Assembly (NCBI GenBank): GCA_964547015.1
Contig: CAZJKT010000003.1
Coordinates: 1-64,000 of the forward strand
DNA length: 64,000 nt
Reading direction: 5' to 3'
Origin: JAFGCN01 sp964547015
Lineage (GTDB): Archaea > Aenigmatarchaeota > Aenigmatarchaeia > QMZS01
Shown here: piece by piece, positions 42,037-51,172 of the stretch
Position numbering within the stretch: position 1 is the first letter of the stretch
How the letters are laid out: the number at the start of each line of letters is the position of its first letter
The notes under the pieces: model-generated
The model's input: the letters and a program-made list of their open reading frames with translations, nothing else
What the model was told of the DNA's origin: nothing
Database searches by the model: none
Position numbers and translations under genes: made by a program

Positions 42037-42806
42037 ATTTTAGAATCTTTTTTGGAGGCGATTAATTTCAGGCTCTCAACAGGAAAACCTCCATATTGTC
42101 TGTCGCTGATATCCTTATCCTCAGAGAGCACCTTTACTTCAAATCCCGCATCCTCCATAAGTTTGAGGTATCGCTCTTTCAATATCGCCCCACCTATACA
42201 GCTTGCTATTAGATTACTGTCTTTCCTCCGGCTTTCAGACAATTCTGATAAAAGCGCCATATCGGAAATAAACATTTTCCCATCGGGTTTAAGTACCCTA
42301 TAGGCCTCCTGAAACACCCTTGACTTATTGGGCGAGAGGTTTATCACGCAATTGCTCATAATTACATCCACTGAATCATCTTCAATGGGAAGATTCTCTA
42401 TTTCACCCTGCCGGAATTCAACATTCTTGTAACCATACTTTTTTGCGTTTTCTTTTGCCAGTTTCACCATCTCATCGGTCATATCTACCCCAAGAACTTT
42501 GCCTGTGTTGCCAACTTTTTTTGCTGCAAGAAAGCAGTCAAAACCGGCCCCGGAGCCAAGGTCCAAAACAGCCATTCCCTCCCGGATTTCGCCAAATGCA
42601 GTTGGATTTCCGCACCCAAGCCCAAGATTGGCCTCCGGCACATTAGTTATTTCTTCCTCAGAATAGCCAAGAGATTTTGCTAAAGTTTCGGCATCTGCTT
42701 GGCCGCAATTGCACGAACAGCCACAGCCTTCCAGCGCCACTTTAGCATAACTTTTTCTTACAATTTCCTTAATGAACTTTCCTTTGCTGTTTGAATTAAC
42801 TTCCAT
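42033..42806 (-). CDS. arsM: Arsenite methyltransferase ArsM
   Basis: 257 aa. N-terminal cysteine-rich segment [10 protein letters not shown] is typical of ArsM; the SAM domain shows [15 protein letters not shown]. Cysteines needed to bind As(III), in the family at [11 protein letters not shown] and ASCIGGAI, are present. It transfers methyl groups from SAM to arsenite, giving mono- to trimethylated forms. It has its own promoter with the shared operator (see 42808). Confidence 0.92.
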   Translation of the reverse strand: MEVNSNSKGKFIKEIVRKSYAKVALEGCGCSCNCGQADAETLAKSLGYSEEEITNVPEANLGLGCGNPTAFGEIREGMAVLDLGSGAGFDCFLAAKKVGNTGKVLGVDMTDEMVKLAKENAKKYGYKNVEFRQGEIENLPIEDDSVDVIMSNCVINLSPNKSRVFQEAYRVLKPDGKMFISDMALLSELSESRRKDSNLIASCIGGAILKERYLKLMEDAGFEVKVLSEDKDISDRQYGGFPVESLKLIASKKDSKI

Positions 42807-42807
42807 A

Positions 42808-42828
42808 TATATTGATAGCCATAAATAT
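42808..42828 (-). promoter_or_regulatory. Shared operator-like motif and promoter of arsM
   Basis: A 21-bp motif with core TTGATAGCCATAAA (plus-strand reading) lies directly upstream of arsM. It matches the motif before arsR at 19 of 21 positions. A TATAAATA-type box overlaps its upstream side, about 27 nt from the ATG. Suggests repression by ArsR. Confidence 0.6.
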
Positions 42829-42855
42829 TTATATAATCATAGATATTTATAAGCC

Positions 42856-43506
42856 TTAAAGCTCAATCTCGGAAATTTTGGGATTTAGGGAGTACAGGTG
42901 AGGGGCGCGAAATTTCTTGGATTTAGCTAAGCCTTCCATTGGTATAATCAGCTGGTATGTGGGCTTAAAATCCTTCCAGTCAACTAATAGAGCCTCATTG
43001 AGTCCCGCAGATTCGGCTTCTTCGAGAGTTTGGTGATATACCAGATTTTTAGCTTCGGGAATAAAATCGCTTGCAATATTATATTCAATCGCTGTGTGTA
43101 TATTCATAGAAGCTATTTCTGAGATATCAACAAGCCTTTTTTGATCCCCTGCCAGGGTCAGGCCTTCTCCGATTCGCCTCTCATATGAATCTAAAGCTTC
43201 GCAGGGATAGGCTTTCCTTCCTATGAGGGCTATCTCTATTTCGGAATTTTCCAGCTTTCCGAGAACTTCGTTTGCGTAACGGTATTCAACAATTGAAATG
43301 CCTTCATTTTTCTTGGCAATATTTTCAGCCTCCGCTCTCATCGTGGGGCAATAGCCAAGCAATATCTGAGGCTTTTCAGGCTCTTTCATATCCGCGCTTT
43401 TGTTATTTAGGGGGTTATCCTGAGGCTCTGAATTTGAGAGGGCGCTCAACGCAAAAGATACTATTAGCAAAGCGGATACGGCCAGAGCTAAAAAAGCGGC
43501 TTTCAT
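42856..43506 (-). CDS. Exported protein of unknown function inside the arsenic operon
   Basis: 216 aa. N-terminal hydrophobic helix (FLALAVSALLIVSFALSAL), then a polar linker and a domain of about 160 residues with three-layer style strands (ILLGYCPTMRAEAENIAKK, IEIALIGRKAYPCE). Two cysteines about 50 residues apart could bind arsenic or form a disulfide. It looks like a one-domain solute-binding protein, but no family was recognised. Between thioredoxin reductase and arsM. Confidence 0.6.
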   Translation of the reverse strand: MKAAFLALAVSALLIVSFALSALSNSEPQDNPLNNKSADMKEPEKPQILLGYCPTMRAEAENIAKKNEGISIVEYRYANEVLGKLENSEIEIALIGRKAYPCEALDSYERRIGEGLTLAGDQKRLVDISEIASMNIHTAIEYNIASDFIPEAKNLVYHQTLEEAESAGLNEALLVDWKDFKPTYQLIIPMEGLAKSKKFRAPHLYSLNPKISEIEL

Positions 43507-43527
43507 AATAGATGCCTGCCAGGGTTT

Positions 43528-44535
43528 TTAATGATTCGGGCGTTGAGAGCAAAAAAGATATGTATGGTACGCTGCTCTCACCCCATCAGCGGCGGCGGTT
43601 ATTGCCTGCTTTGGGGAGTTATCCGTAACATCGCCCGCCGCAAAAAATCCGGGAAGGCTTGCGGCGCAGTTTTTGTCAACAACTACTTCCCCTTTAGAGT
43701 TTACTTTTACTCCGGCTTTTTTCGCAAGGCTGCTTTTTGGATCCCTGCCTACATATATAAAAAGGCCATCGACATCAAGCCTGTTTTGCCCCTTATAGGG
43801 ATTTTTGAGGATTATTTTTTCAAGCCTTTCGTTACCTTCCAACTTGACAGCCTCATTATCGCTTATTATTTCAACCTTTCCGCAGGATACAAGCGGCTCA
43901 ATTTTTTTTAGGTTAGTAGCTTCCGCCCTAAAAGACCTGTCCCTGTTTATAATGCAGATCTTTTTTGCATGCTCCGAAAGCAAAATAGCCTCTTTTATGG
44001 CGCTGTCCCCGCCCCCGGCAACCGCCGCAACCTTGCCTTTAACTTGGTTGAGGTCGCAGAGCGCGCAATAGCTCACCCCTTTTCCAAAAAATTCATCTTC
44101 GCCCGGAATATTGAGCTTTCTTACTTTTGCCCCTGTTGCAAAAATTACTGACTTTGAAAAAAATTTGCTCTCCCCCGATACAACAGTAAATTCTTCTTTC
44201 TTCCTGTCAAAAGAAATATCCTCAGCAATATCAGTCAGGAAATCTGAATGGTAATCCCTTGCGTGGCTTTCAAGAAGAGATGCAAGCCTGCCGCCATTAA
44301 TTGACACAAATCCGGGATAATTCTCAATCTCGCTTGTAAGCCCCACCGTCCCTCCGGGAACTTCGCCGATGCAAAGGACACTCAGGCCCAGCCTGCCACA
44401 GTACATTGTAGCCGCATAGCCGGCCATTCCCGCTCCAACTACAATAACATCATATTTCTTATTAGAATTTGGAACGCCCGGATATTTTTGCCTCGGCTCA
44501 AAAATTATCCCCTCGCAAACAGGGCATTCCTTCAT
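43528..44535 (-). CDS. trxB: Thioredoxin reductase-like flavoprotein
   Basis: 335 aa. FAD site VIVVGAGMAGYAA, NAD(P)H site AVAGGGDSAIKEA and redox pair YCALCD fit the low-molecular-weight thioredoxin reductase. The active site is CALC rather than CATC or CAVC. A short N-terminal extension with MKECPVC precedes the FAD fold. In the arsenic operon it would regenerate the thiol proteins encoded around it. Confidence 0.9.
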   Translation of the reverse strand: MKECPVCEGIIFEPRQKYPGVPNSNKKYDVIVVGAGMAGYAATMYCGRLGLSVLCIGEVPGGTVGLTSEIENYPGFVSINGGRLASLLESHARDYHSDFLTDIAEDISFDRKKEEFTVVSGESKFFSKSVIFATGAKVRKLNIPGEDEFFGKGVSYCALCDLNQVKGKVAAVAGGGDSAIKEAILLSEHAKKICIINRDRSFRAEATNLKKIEPLVSCGKVEIISDNEAVKLEGNERLEKIILKNPYKGQNRLDVDGLFIYVGRDPKSSLAKKAGVKVNSKGEVVVDKNCAASLPGFFAAGDVTDNSPKQAITAAADGVRAAYHTYLFCSQRPNH

Positions 44536-44539
44536 AGTA

Positions 44540-45886
44540 TTACCTCAAAAGATGCGGGAAAAATAGCATCACAATACCCACAATAAACATTACAACCCCT
44601 CCTATCAGCTTGCAGGCTTTGGCATACTTTTGGATATGGGGGCTCCCTATGGCTAGCGCGGCCATACCGAATATAATTATTTGGTCGAGCATAAAGAAAA
44701 ATACATAAGCCGCTATGTAGAGATAATAATGCATACCGCTAAGCCCGCTTAATGCAAGCACTTGCGTATATACCACTGGAAGGGCCGCAGAGCAGACAAA
44801 CTCAACCGAATTTACTATAAATGCGAGCGCAACAATGGAGAAAAATACCGGGATGGACAGGGGCCTTGCAACAATATTTTGCACCCGGTCCATTGTTTTC
44901 TGATGGCTTTTTTCATCGCCGACTTTGCAGGTGAGGTCCCCCTTAGTTGTAAAATATTCCTTAAGGCTCAGTATTCCGCCGGCAAGCGCAATAAGGCCTA
45001 TAAAAATTGAGACTATTCTTATATAACCGATTATTAAAAATAGATTTAACCATGCGGCCATCAGAAGGAAATAGATAGCACCTGAGGCAAAAACAAAAGT
45101 CCCCACAATAAGCCATATTTTTTTCCTGTCGTTTAGCCCGATTATCAGGCTTATTAGGAATATAAGGACCCATAGCGCGCACGGATTAAATCCGTCAACA
45201 AGCCCGAGAACAACAGTAAGAACCGGCAGGGAATAAGCAGTGAGATCACGCTCACCAATAAAAGGTATATTAAAATTCCTTACATCATAACTTAAGCCCT
45301 GAGCCCTTTCTGAATGTTGGGCTTCCCCCTTGCATTTTGCTAGGCACTCCTCAATAGCTGAACTAATCTGCTCTTTGCTATGAAATCCTACCAAAACCGT
45401 TTCTTTAATAAATATTGTTGGCACCCCAAGCCGGCCGGGATCAAGCCCCGCTTCTTCTGCTAACTGCCTGAAAAATGCCGAACCTTGCATAGTTGAAGCA
45501 TCATGTTCATAAAGCGCAATCTCAGGGTAGTTTTCCATTACCCCATATAATATGGGCTTTTGCTGGGCGCAGTAAGGGCATGAAGGTGTATAGAAAAGAT
45601 GAACTGCATGCTCTTCAGGGTCATATACGGGCGGGCCGTCGTCTACCCCAAACCAAGCTATAAAGCCTAAAATAACCAACAGTAAAAAGAGCCCGCAATT
45701 GAATCTTGAACTAAAAAATCCCCTGATTGCAGAAACGGTCCCGGATATTTTATTTTTCGGCTTTTGGGCGCATTCTTCTCCGCTTCCCTTTTCTTTGGCA
45801 TCTCCTTCGGTATTTTCTGCGCTATCTTCTTCCTTTAACAGGGCATTTTCCTTTTTCCCTAAATCCCTCCTTCTTTTCTTAGGCAT
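44540..45886 (-). CDS. Fusion of glutaredoxin-like domain and CcdA/DsbD-type membrane domain
   Basis: 448 aa. A charged N-terminus (about 50 residues), one helix (about 62-82), a thioredoxin-fold domain with SCPYCAQ (about residue 104), then six helices with GFNPCALWVLIF and EFVCSAALPVVY, whose cysteines match the membrane pair of CcdA/DsbD. It would carry electrons across the membrane to outside thiols such as those of the ArsF-like lipoprotein. Between glutaredoxin and thioredoxin reductase genes. Confidence 0.85.
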   Translation of the reverse strand: MPKKRRRDLGKKENALLKEEDSAENTEGDAKEKGSGEECAQKPKNKISGTVSAIRGFFSSRFNCGLFLLLVILGFIAWFGVDDGPPVYDPEEHAVHLFYTPSCPYCAQQKPILYGVMENYPEIALYEHDASTMQGSAFFRQLAEEAGLDPGRLGVPTIFIKETVLVGFHSKEQISSAIEECLAKCKGEAQHSERAQGLSYDVRNFNIPFIGERDLTAYSLPVLTVVLGLVDGFNPCALWVLIFLISLIIGLNDRKKIWLIVGTFVFASGAIYFLLMAAWLNLFLIIGYIRIVSIFIGLIALAGGILSLKEYFTTKGDLTCKVGDEKSHQKTMDRVQNIVARPLSIPVFFSIVALAFIVNSVEFVCSAALPVVYTQVLALSGLSGMHYYLYIAAYVFFFMLDQIIIFGMAALAIGSPHIQKYAKACKLIGGVVMFIVGIVMLFFPHLLR

Positions 45887-45925
45887 ATTCTTTTCCGGGG
45901 CAGTCGCCCAAATAAAATTCTTTGG

Positions 45926-46165
45926 TCATTTTATATCTAAAGCCTCTTTCATTTTTTTGATGTCATAACCTACAATCATCTTTCCGCTAATCTCAATTAC
46001 AGGAACATTAGATTGCCCGCTTTTTTTTTCCATATAGGATTTTGCCTTTTTATCTTTAGATATATCTACCTCCTTTACTTCAATACCCTTTTGGATAAGG
46101 AAATTTTTTGCAAAAAGGCAGTAGGGGCAGACCGGCGCAGTATATAATATCGCTTTTTGTTTCAT
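45926..46165 (-). CDS. Glutaredoxin-like protein
   Basis: 79 aa. Active site VCPYCLFAK (about residues 13-16) and NVPVIEISG with cis-proline. Small thiol carrier that may hand electrons to the fusion protein encoded next. Overlaps arsR by 4 nt. Confidence 0.9.
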   Translation of the reverse strand: MKQKAILYTAPVCPYCLFAKNFLIQKGIEVKEVDISKDKKAKSYMEKKSGQSNVPVIEISGKMIVGYDIKKMKEALDIK

Positions 46166-46467
46166 AATTCATGCACCTCTAATAATACTTCACCTTTTTT
46201 TCCTTTTAATGCCCCTATACCTAAAACATCAAATATCCCGTAAACCTTTGGGTTTTTTATGCCATATATTATCCTGCGGCCCTCCCTTCTTGATGCAAGT
46301 ATTCCTGCGGCCTCAAGACGAAGCAAATGGGCCGAAACTGTTGACTGCTCTCTTCCTGCGTGAGGGATTATTTCGCAGACGCATTTCTCTCCGTCAAGAA
46401 GGAACCTTATTATTTTGAATCGGGTTTCATCCGAGAGCGCCTTTAGAAGCATAAGCTCGTTTTCCAT
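46162..46467 (-). CDS. arsR: ArsR-family transcription regulator
   Basis: 101 aa winged-helix protein. LSDETRFKIIRFLLDGEKCVCEII includes the CVC arsenic-binding pair (about residues 29-31), and STVSAHLLRLEAAGIL is the recognition helix. Binding As(III) or Sb(III) should release it from DNA. It is the first gene of the operon and has a copy of the shared motif in its promoter, so it probably represses itself. Confidence 0.93.
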   Translation of the reverse strand: MENELMLLKALSDETRFKIIRFLLDGEKCVCEIIPHAGREQSTVSAHLLRLEAAGILASRREGRRIIYGIKNPKVYGIFDVLGIGALKGKKGEVLLEVHEL

Positions 46468-46475
46468 AGATATAT

Positions 46476-46496
46476 TATATTGATAACTATAAATAT
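46476..46496 (-). promoter_or_regulatory. Shared operator-like motif and promoter of arsR
   Basis: Core TTGATAACTATAAA (plus-strand reading), an imperfect inverted repeat (TTgATA-nn-TATaAA), lies 9-29 nt upstream of arsR and includes its TATA box. Repeated upstream of arsM. Confidence 0.6.
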
Positions 46497-46541
46497 GTTG
46501 GGGAAGTTTTAGCGTGTAGAAATTTAATTGTGTATTGGTTT

Positions 46542-46835
46542 ATGAGGATTGCCTGCAAAGTATTTTTCGGCCCGCAGATTTTGCTTGCCGCATGCGACGA
46601 GAATTTGCTTGGAAGAACGCTTAGGTTTGGGGAGGCGGAATTTGAGGTAAAAGAGAGCTTCTACTTTGAGAGGTTTGCGCAAGAAGAAGAGTTTGAAGGC
46701 CTGATCCCAAAAGCCCATATAGTCAACCTTTTGGGCGAGCATACAATAGGGGCTTTGGCAAAAAGAAACCTACTAAATACAGATAATGTTAAACTTATAG
46801 ATGGGGTCCCCCACATCCAGATTTATAGGATTTAA
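46542..46835 (+). CDS. DUF424 family protein
   Basis: 97 aa from ATG 46542 (MRIACKVFFGPQILLAACDE). The pattern LLAACDENLLGRTLRFGEAEFEVKE, NLLGEHTIGALAK and GVPHIQIYRI is the archaeal DUF424 signature. Its role is unknown; it is widespread in archaea and possibly linked to translation or RNA. Its last 35 nt overlap the next gene in another frame. Confidence 0.88.
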   Translation: MRIACKVFFGPQILLAACDENLLGRTLRFGEAEFEVKESFYFERFAQEEEFEGLIPKAHIVNLLGEHTIGALAKRNLLNTDNVKLIDGVPHIQIYRI

Positions 46836-48717
46836 AAATTCCTTTTCGGCCACCCTGAGAGGCAAAAAATTCCATAAAGGCCAGTGGTATATTGTGGCGG
46901 CAGTGCTTTTCTCCTACTCTCTTCTCACTTTTTTTGACATATTTGACAGTTATACTCAGATAGATTATACCTCTATAATAAAAAGCGACGAGGATATGCT
47001 CTACCTTGATGCAATGAGAGATATACAATATATTACTTCAAAGGCGACAGATATCTCAAATATGGAGGGTGATGTTGCAGAATATCTTGAGATGGTTAAC
47101 GGAAACCTGCTTGGCAAAGGGATGCTTGTGGAATATTCTTTTTCCTCTTCAGGGGGCATAATGAGCCTCTCTGAGCTTAAGTTTGCCGGAAAAAACCTTA
47201 GAGTGGAATTGCCTACAGAATCGGAATATTGTATTCCTGAAGACAATAATCAATTTTGTTACAGACACGGGAAAAATTGCGGCACATTCACTTCCACTGA
47301 CAATTGCGGGGAGCCAAGGACTGCCAATTGCGGCACCTGTACTTCGCCAAATACCTGCGGAGGCGGAGGCGTTCCTAATATCTGCGGATGCTCACCTTCC
47401 ACATGCGGCTCTCTTGGCAAAAACTGCGATACCTGGCCTGACGGCTGCGGAGGGACACTGAACTGCGGAAGCTGTTCTTTTGGATATAGCTGTATTGAGG
47501 GCATCTGTGAATATACCTGCGTCCCTGAAAACGATACCGAATTCTGTTCGAGATACGGGAAAAATTGCGGCACATTCACTTCCACTGACAATTGCGGGGA
47601 GCCAAGGACTGCCAATTGCGGCACCTGTACTTCGCCAAATACCTGCGGAGGCGGAGGCGTTCCTAATATCTGCGGATGCTCACCTTCCACATGCGGCTCT
47701 CTTGGCAAAAACTGCGATACCTGGCCTGACGGCTGCGGAGGGACACTGAACTGCGGAAGCTGTTCTGCAGGATACAATTGCATAAATGGAGTATGCACCG
47801 TGGGCTGGTGTTATAGAATGCCTATTACACTTACAAATGGGGGAGGGCCACTTACAAGCTATGCCATAAAAATAGATGTCGCATATGTTCCCGGAAAAAT
47901 GAAGGCCGACTTCTCTGACATAAGGTTTACTTTGGCTGATGGGACCACTCAGCTTTCGCACTGGAGAGAATCCTATGTTGCAAGCTCTTCTGCGGTTTTC
48001 TGGGTTAAAGTAAACTCAATACCGTCGGGAAGCTCAACGATATATGTGCACTATGGAAATAGCGCGGCAAGTTCGGCAAGCAATGGAGATAACACCTTTT
48101 TGTTTTTTGATGATTTTGCGGGAACTTCTCTAAATACAGCTAAATGGATTCCACAAACATCCGGGGCAGGCACAATAACCGTAAATAATGGAATTACGCT
48201 TAATAACCCTAACTTAAATTCAGATACCGCCCTTATCTCCCTTAGGAATTCGGGGGCACATTGTGTTGTAAGGGGCGCAAACATAATAGAATTTTATGGC
48301 CGACTTATCCCTAACCCAAATAGTGGGTTTGGTTTTGCCCTTTTTGTTGCGGATTATTCAGCACCTGTAAGATATATATCAATATCCCAACTTAGCGTCA
48401 GCAATACTATGAGAATAACAAACCAGGCGGGTCCTGGCTCTTACAGCTCAAGCACACTAGGAAGTTTTACCTCTGATATGGCCAGATGGAAATTTTATGG
48501 TGACGGCTCTTCCACCCATGTTTATATTAACGACAACCACCAGTCTTTTTCCTCTGTCTATCCTACAGGTATGGTTTGCCAGACCGAAATAAGTGTGGGG
48601 CCGAGAACAAGCGGAGGGAGAAATCCGAGACAGGTTTATTTATCCTGGTTTGTAATCAGAAAATTTTCAAATCCAGAGCCCACCGCCACTATCGGAGCTG
48701 AACAGAATGTATGCTAA
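46801..48717 (+). CDS. Surface protein with duplicated cysteine-rich repeat and DUF2341 domain
   Basis: 638 aa. The N-terminus FHKGQWYIVAAVLFSYSLL looks like an archaeal class III (pilin-type) signal, cut after Gly. Then a stalk, two near-identical cysteine-rich repeats of about 96 aa (about residues 155-322, with GTCTSPNTCGGGG and CSPSTCGSLGKNC), and a DUF2341 region (WCYRMPITLTNGGGP onward) followed by a lectin-like beta sandwich to the end. It is probably exposed outside, binding glycans or forming a fibre. The gene starts inside the end of DUF424. Confidence 0.8.
   Translation: MGSPTSRFIGFKNSFSATLRGKKFHKGQWYIVAAVLFSYSLLTFFDIFDSYTQIDYTSIIKSDEDMLYLDAMRDIQYITSKATDISNMEGDVAEYLEMVNGNLLGKGMLVEYSFSSSGGIMSLSELKFAGKNLRVELPTESEYCIPEDNNQFCYRHGKNCGTFTSTDNCGEPRTANCGTCTSPNTCGGGGVPNICGCSPSTCGSLGKNCDTWPDGCGGTLNCGSCSFGYSCIEGICEYTCVPENDTEFCSRYGKNCGTFTSTDNCGEPRTANCGTCTSPNTCGGGGVPNICGCSPSTCGSLGKNCDTWPDGCGGTLNCGSCSAGYNCINGVCTVGWCYRMPITLTNGGGPLTSYAIKIDVAYVPGKMKADFSDIRFTLADGTTQLSHWRESYVASSSAVFWVKVNSIPSGSSTIYVHYGNSAASSASNGDNTFLFFDDFAGTSLNTAKWIPQTSGAGTITVNNGITLNNPNLNSDTALISLRNSGAHCVVRGANIIEFYGRLIPNPNSGFGFALFVADYSAPVRYISISQLSVSNTMRITNQAGPGSYSSSTLGSFTSDMARWKFYGDGSSTHVYINDNHQSFSSVYPTGMVCQTEISVGPRTSGGRNPRQVYLSWFVIRKFSNPEPTATIGAEQNVC
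47267..47478 (+). repeat. 212-bp direct repeat, copy 1
   Basis: Identical base for base to 47555-47766. The period is 288 bp, 96 codons, so the duplication keeps frame. Encodes one cysteine-rich unit of the surface protein. Confidence 0.95.
47555..47766 (+). repeat. 212-bp direct repeat, copy 2
   Basis: Identical to 47267-47478; only the flanks differ. Exact identity at silent positions points to a recent duplication or ongoing gene conversion. Confidence 0.95.
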
Positions 48718-48772
48718 CTTTAGCCCAAACCAACTTAATTAACCTTAATTATCCTATTCCAAATCTACTTGC

Positions 48773-51109
48773 TCAGACTCGCCCACAAACAGCCAACTCC
48801 CCCTCCCCGAACTCCACGGCCTTCGCCCGGGAAATCATTTTTAAGTCCACTTCCATTGCTTTTATTTTTTCAAACTCATCTTTTGGAATGGTAATTTCAA
48901 GCTTTTCAACTTCTTTACCCAGCGACAGCTGGTTTGAGATTTTCCATTTCCTAACCTCACTTATGACCTTTTTGAGAACTTCGCCCGCTTCAATAGCATG
49001 TTCATCAATCACATATTCTTCCGGGAAATCCTCAAAGTGTATGCTTTCCTTTCCTTCAACTTTTGCGAACAGCTCATCATAAAGCGTATCCGTTGCATAT
49101 GGGAAATAGGGCGCAAACATTCGGCAAAGGTCAAAAAGGCACTTGTAGAGCATCGCCTTTGCCCCTTCTGCGTCAATATCTTGGTAAATCCTGTACTTCA
49201 CAAATTCCATATAATAGTCGCAGAATTCCCCTACAAAGAACTGCTCGGTCTCCTGCATAGCCTTTGAAATCTCGCAGTTGTCCAAATAATCTTTTGCCTT
49301 CTTTGCGGTTTCGCTCAAGCGGCTCAAAATCCACTTGTCAACAACAGTCAGTTTTGGATTCTCGATTTTCTCCATAAACTGTGAGCAGAATCTTGCCGAG
49401 TTCCAGAGCTTTGTAAGAAGATATTCCCCCCTCTTTATCTGGTCTTCGGAAAATATTATGTTTGAGCCGGGTGTCGCAAGATAGGTCCAATACCTTATAG
49501 CATCGACAGGGTATTTTTCGACCAATTCCTTGGCTGTGACAAAATTTCCAAGAGATTTTGACATTTTTTTCCCTCCCGTTCCCTGTACCATTCCGTTAAT
49601 GAGGCAGTTTTCATAAGGCTTTTTGCCAAGCCACATAAGGTGTCGCAGCATAAGGTAGTAATCCCAAGTCCGGATAATGTCGCTTCCGTTCGGCTGGAGG
49701 TCTGCAGGGTAGTTGTCCTCAAATTTTCCCTTGAGCCCGCAGATATATGCGATTGTGATTGATGAGTCCATCCAGGTATCTAATGTGTTTACCTCCCCGG
49801 CCATTTCTTCGCCGCATTTGCAGGTTCGCTGGATAGTGTCAATTGCGGGGTCGACCGGAAGTTCACTCTCTTCAGGCGCGAAAACCTCGCCGCATTTTGG
49901 GCACTGCCAGACAGGAATCGGAGTCCCGTAAACCTTTTTTCTTGAGATGCACCAGTCCCAGTTCATGTTATTTGTCCAGTCAATCTGGCGGTGCTTCATA
50001 TAATCGGGAATCCAGTTTACCTCTTTTGTTTCATCAATCACCCTTTCTCTGTATTTTGTAGCGGCTACAAACCACTGCTCTCTATTTAGAATCTCAATCG
50101 GCTTGTGGCACCTCCAGCAGGTTCCGACTTTTTGCTCCAACGCCTCAATTTTTGTCACAAGGTCTTGGCTCTTGAGATCTTCAACAATCTTCTTTTTAGC
50201 CTCCTCGCAGGTCATCCCTGTATAGGGCTCAATTGTCATTTTTCCTTCCTCATCAATGCTCTCGATTACAGGCAGGCTGTTTGACAAAATCCAGTCAACA
50301 TCCTGCTTGTCTCCAAACGCGCAAATCATAACCACTCCCGTCCCAAAGGTCGGGTCTACCTCTTTTGACGCCAAAACCTCAACAGAACGCCCAAAAATTG
50401 GCACTTTCATCTTCTTTCCCACCATCTCCGGCTTATCCTCGGGGTTTACGGCGACAGCGACACAGCTTGCCATAAGCTCCGGCCTTGTTGTCGCAATCTC
50501 AACTTTTTGCCCGTCTTCAAGCTCAAAGAGAATATAATTAAGGGAGGTCTGCCTTTCGGCGTACTCGACCTCAGCGTCAGAGATTGCTGTATTGCAGGTT
50601 GTGCAGAAATTGACCGGATGCTTTGCCCGGTAAATCAGCCCCTTTCTGAAAAGGTCGATAAATGACTTCTGTACAAGTTTCATGTAATTTTGGTCGGAGG
50701 TGCGAAATTCGCTTGACCAGTCTATTGACGAGCCAAGCGCCACAATCATTTCCCTCATGCTTTTGATGTGCTTATCTGACCATTCCTCGCACATCCTAAC
50801 CCACTCACTCCGCTCAAATTCATGGCATTTTTTCCCGGTGGCTTTTTCTACCTTGGTCTCGGTTGGCATACCGTGCACATCCCAGCCCTGAGGAAAGAAA
50901 ACGTCAAACCCCGCCATTCTCCGAAATCTCGCAATTGCATCCATCCAGGTCCAGTTAAGGGCATTTCCCAAATGAAGGTCGCCCGAGGGGTATGGGGGCG
51001 GGGTGTCAATGATATATTTCTTCTTTTTGCCGTCGGCCTTAAATGTTGAGATTCCCAGGGAATTCCATTTTCTTAGTAAATCCTTATTTTCTGAATATCT
51101 CTTGTCCAT
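48773..51109 (-). CDS. valS: Valyl-tRNA synthetase
   Basis: 778 aa, archaeal size. HLGNALNWTW is the HIGH motif, KMSKSLGN (about residue 516) the KMSKS loop. The editing domain (about residues 180-330, TTRPELMASC), a zinc knuckle (CPKCGEVF, CKCGEE) and NTLDTWMDSSIT identify ValRS and not IleRS or LeuRS. The C-terminal part binds the anticodon. It converges on the surface protein gene. Confidence 0.95.
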   Translation of the reverse strand: MDKRYSENKDLLRKWNSLGISTFKADGKKKKYIIDTPPPYPSGDLHLGNALNWTWMDAIARFRRMAGFDVFFPQGWDVHGMPTETKVEKATGKKCHEFERSEWVRMCEEWSDKHIKSMREMIVALGSSIDWSSEFRTSDQNYMKLVQKSFIDLFRKGLIYRAKHPVNFCTTCNTAISDAEVEYAERQTSLNYILFELEDGQKVEIATTRPELMASCVAVAVNPEDKPEMVGKKMKVPIFGRSVEVLASKEVDPTFGTGVVMICAFGDKQDVDWILSNSLPVIESIDEEGKMTIEPYTGMTCEEAKKKIVEDLKSQDLVTKIEALEQKVGTCWRCHKPIEILNREQWFVAATKYRERVIDETKEVNWIPDYMKHRQIDWTNNMNWDWCISRKKVYGTPIPVWQCPKCGEVFAPEESELPVDPAIDTIQRTCKCGEEMAGEVNTLDTWMDSSITIAYICGLKGKFEDNYPADLQPNGSDIIRTWDYYLMLRHLMWLGKKPYENCLINGMVQGTGGKKMSKSLGNFVTAKELVEKYPVDAIRYWTYLATPGSNIIFSEDQIKRGEYLLTKLWNSARFCSQFMEKIENPKLTVVDKWILSRLSETAKKAKDYLDNCEISKAMQETEQFFVGEFCDYYMEFVKYRIYQDIDAEGAKAMLYKCLFDLCRMFAPYFPYATDTLYDELFAKVEGKESIHFEDFPEEYVIDEHAIEAGEVLKKVISEVRKWKISNQLSLGKEVEKLEITIPKDEFEKIKAMEVDLKMISRAKAVEFGEGELAVCGRV

Positions 51110-51172
51110 AATTAGCCCTTCAATCTTTTTTTATCTGCAAAATCCGCCCTAACGGCATATTCGCATAACTTT

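Noticed and set aside
47259..47798. A long minus-strand frame rich in Pro, Gln and Val
   Set aside because: It is the mirror of the repeated cysteine-rich coding sequence on the plus strand; periodicity comes from the repeat.
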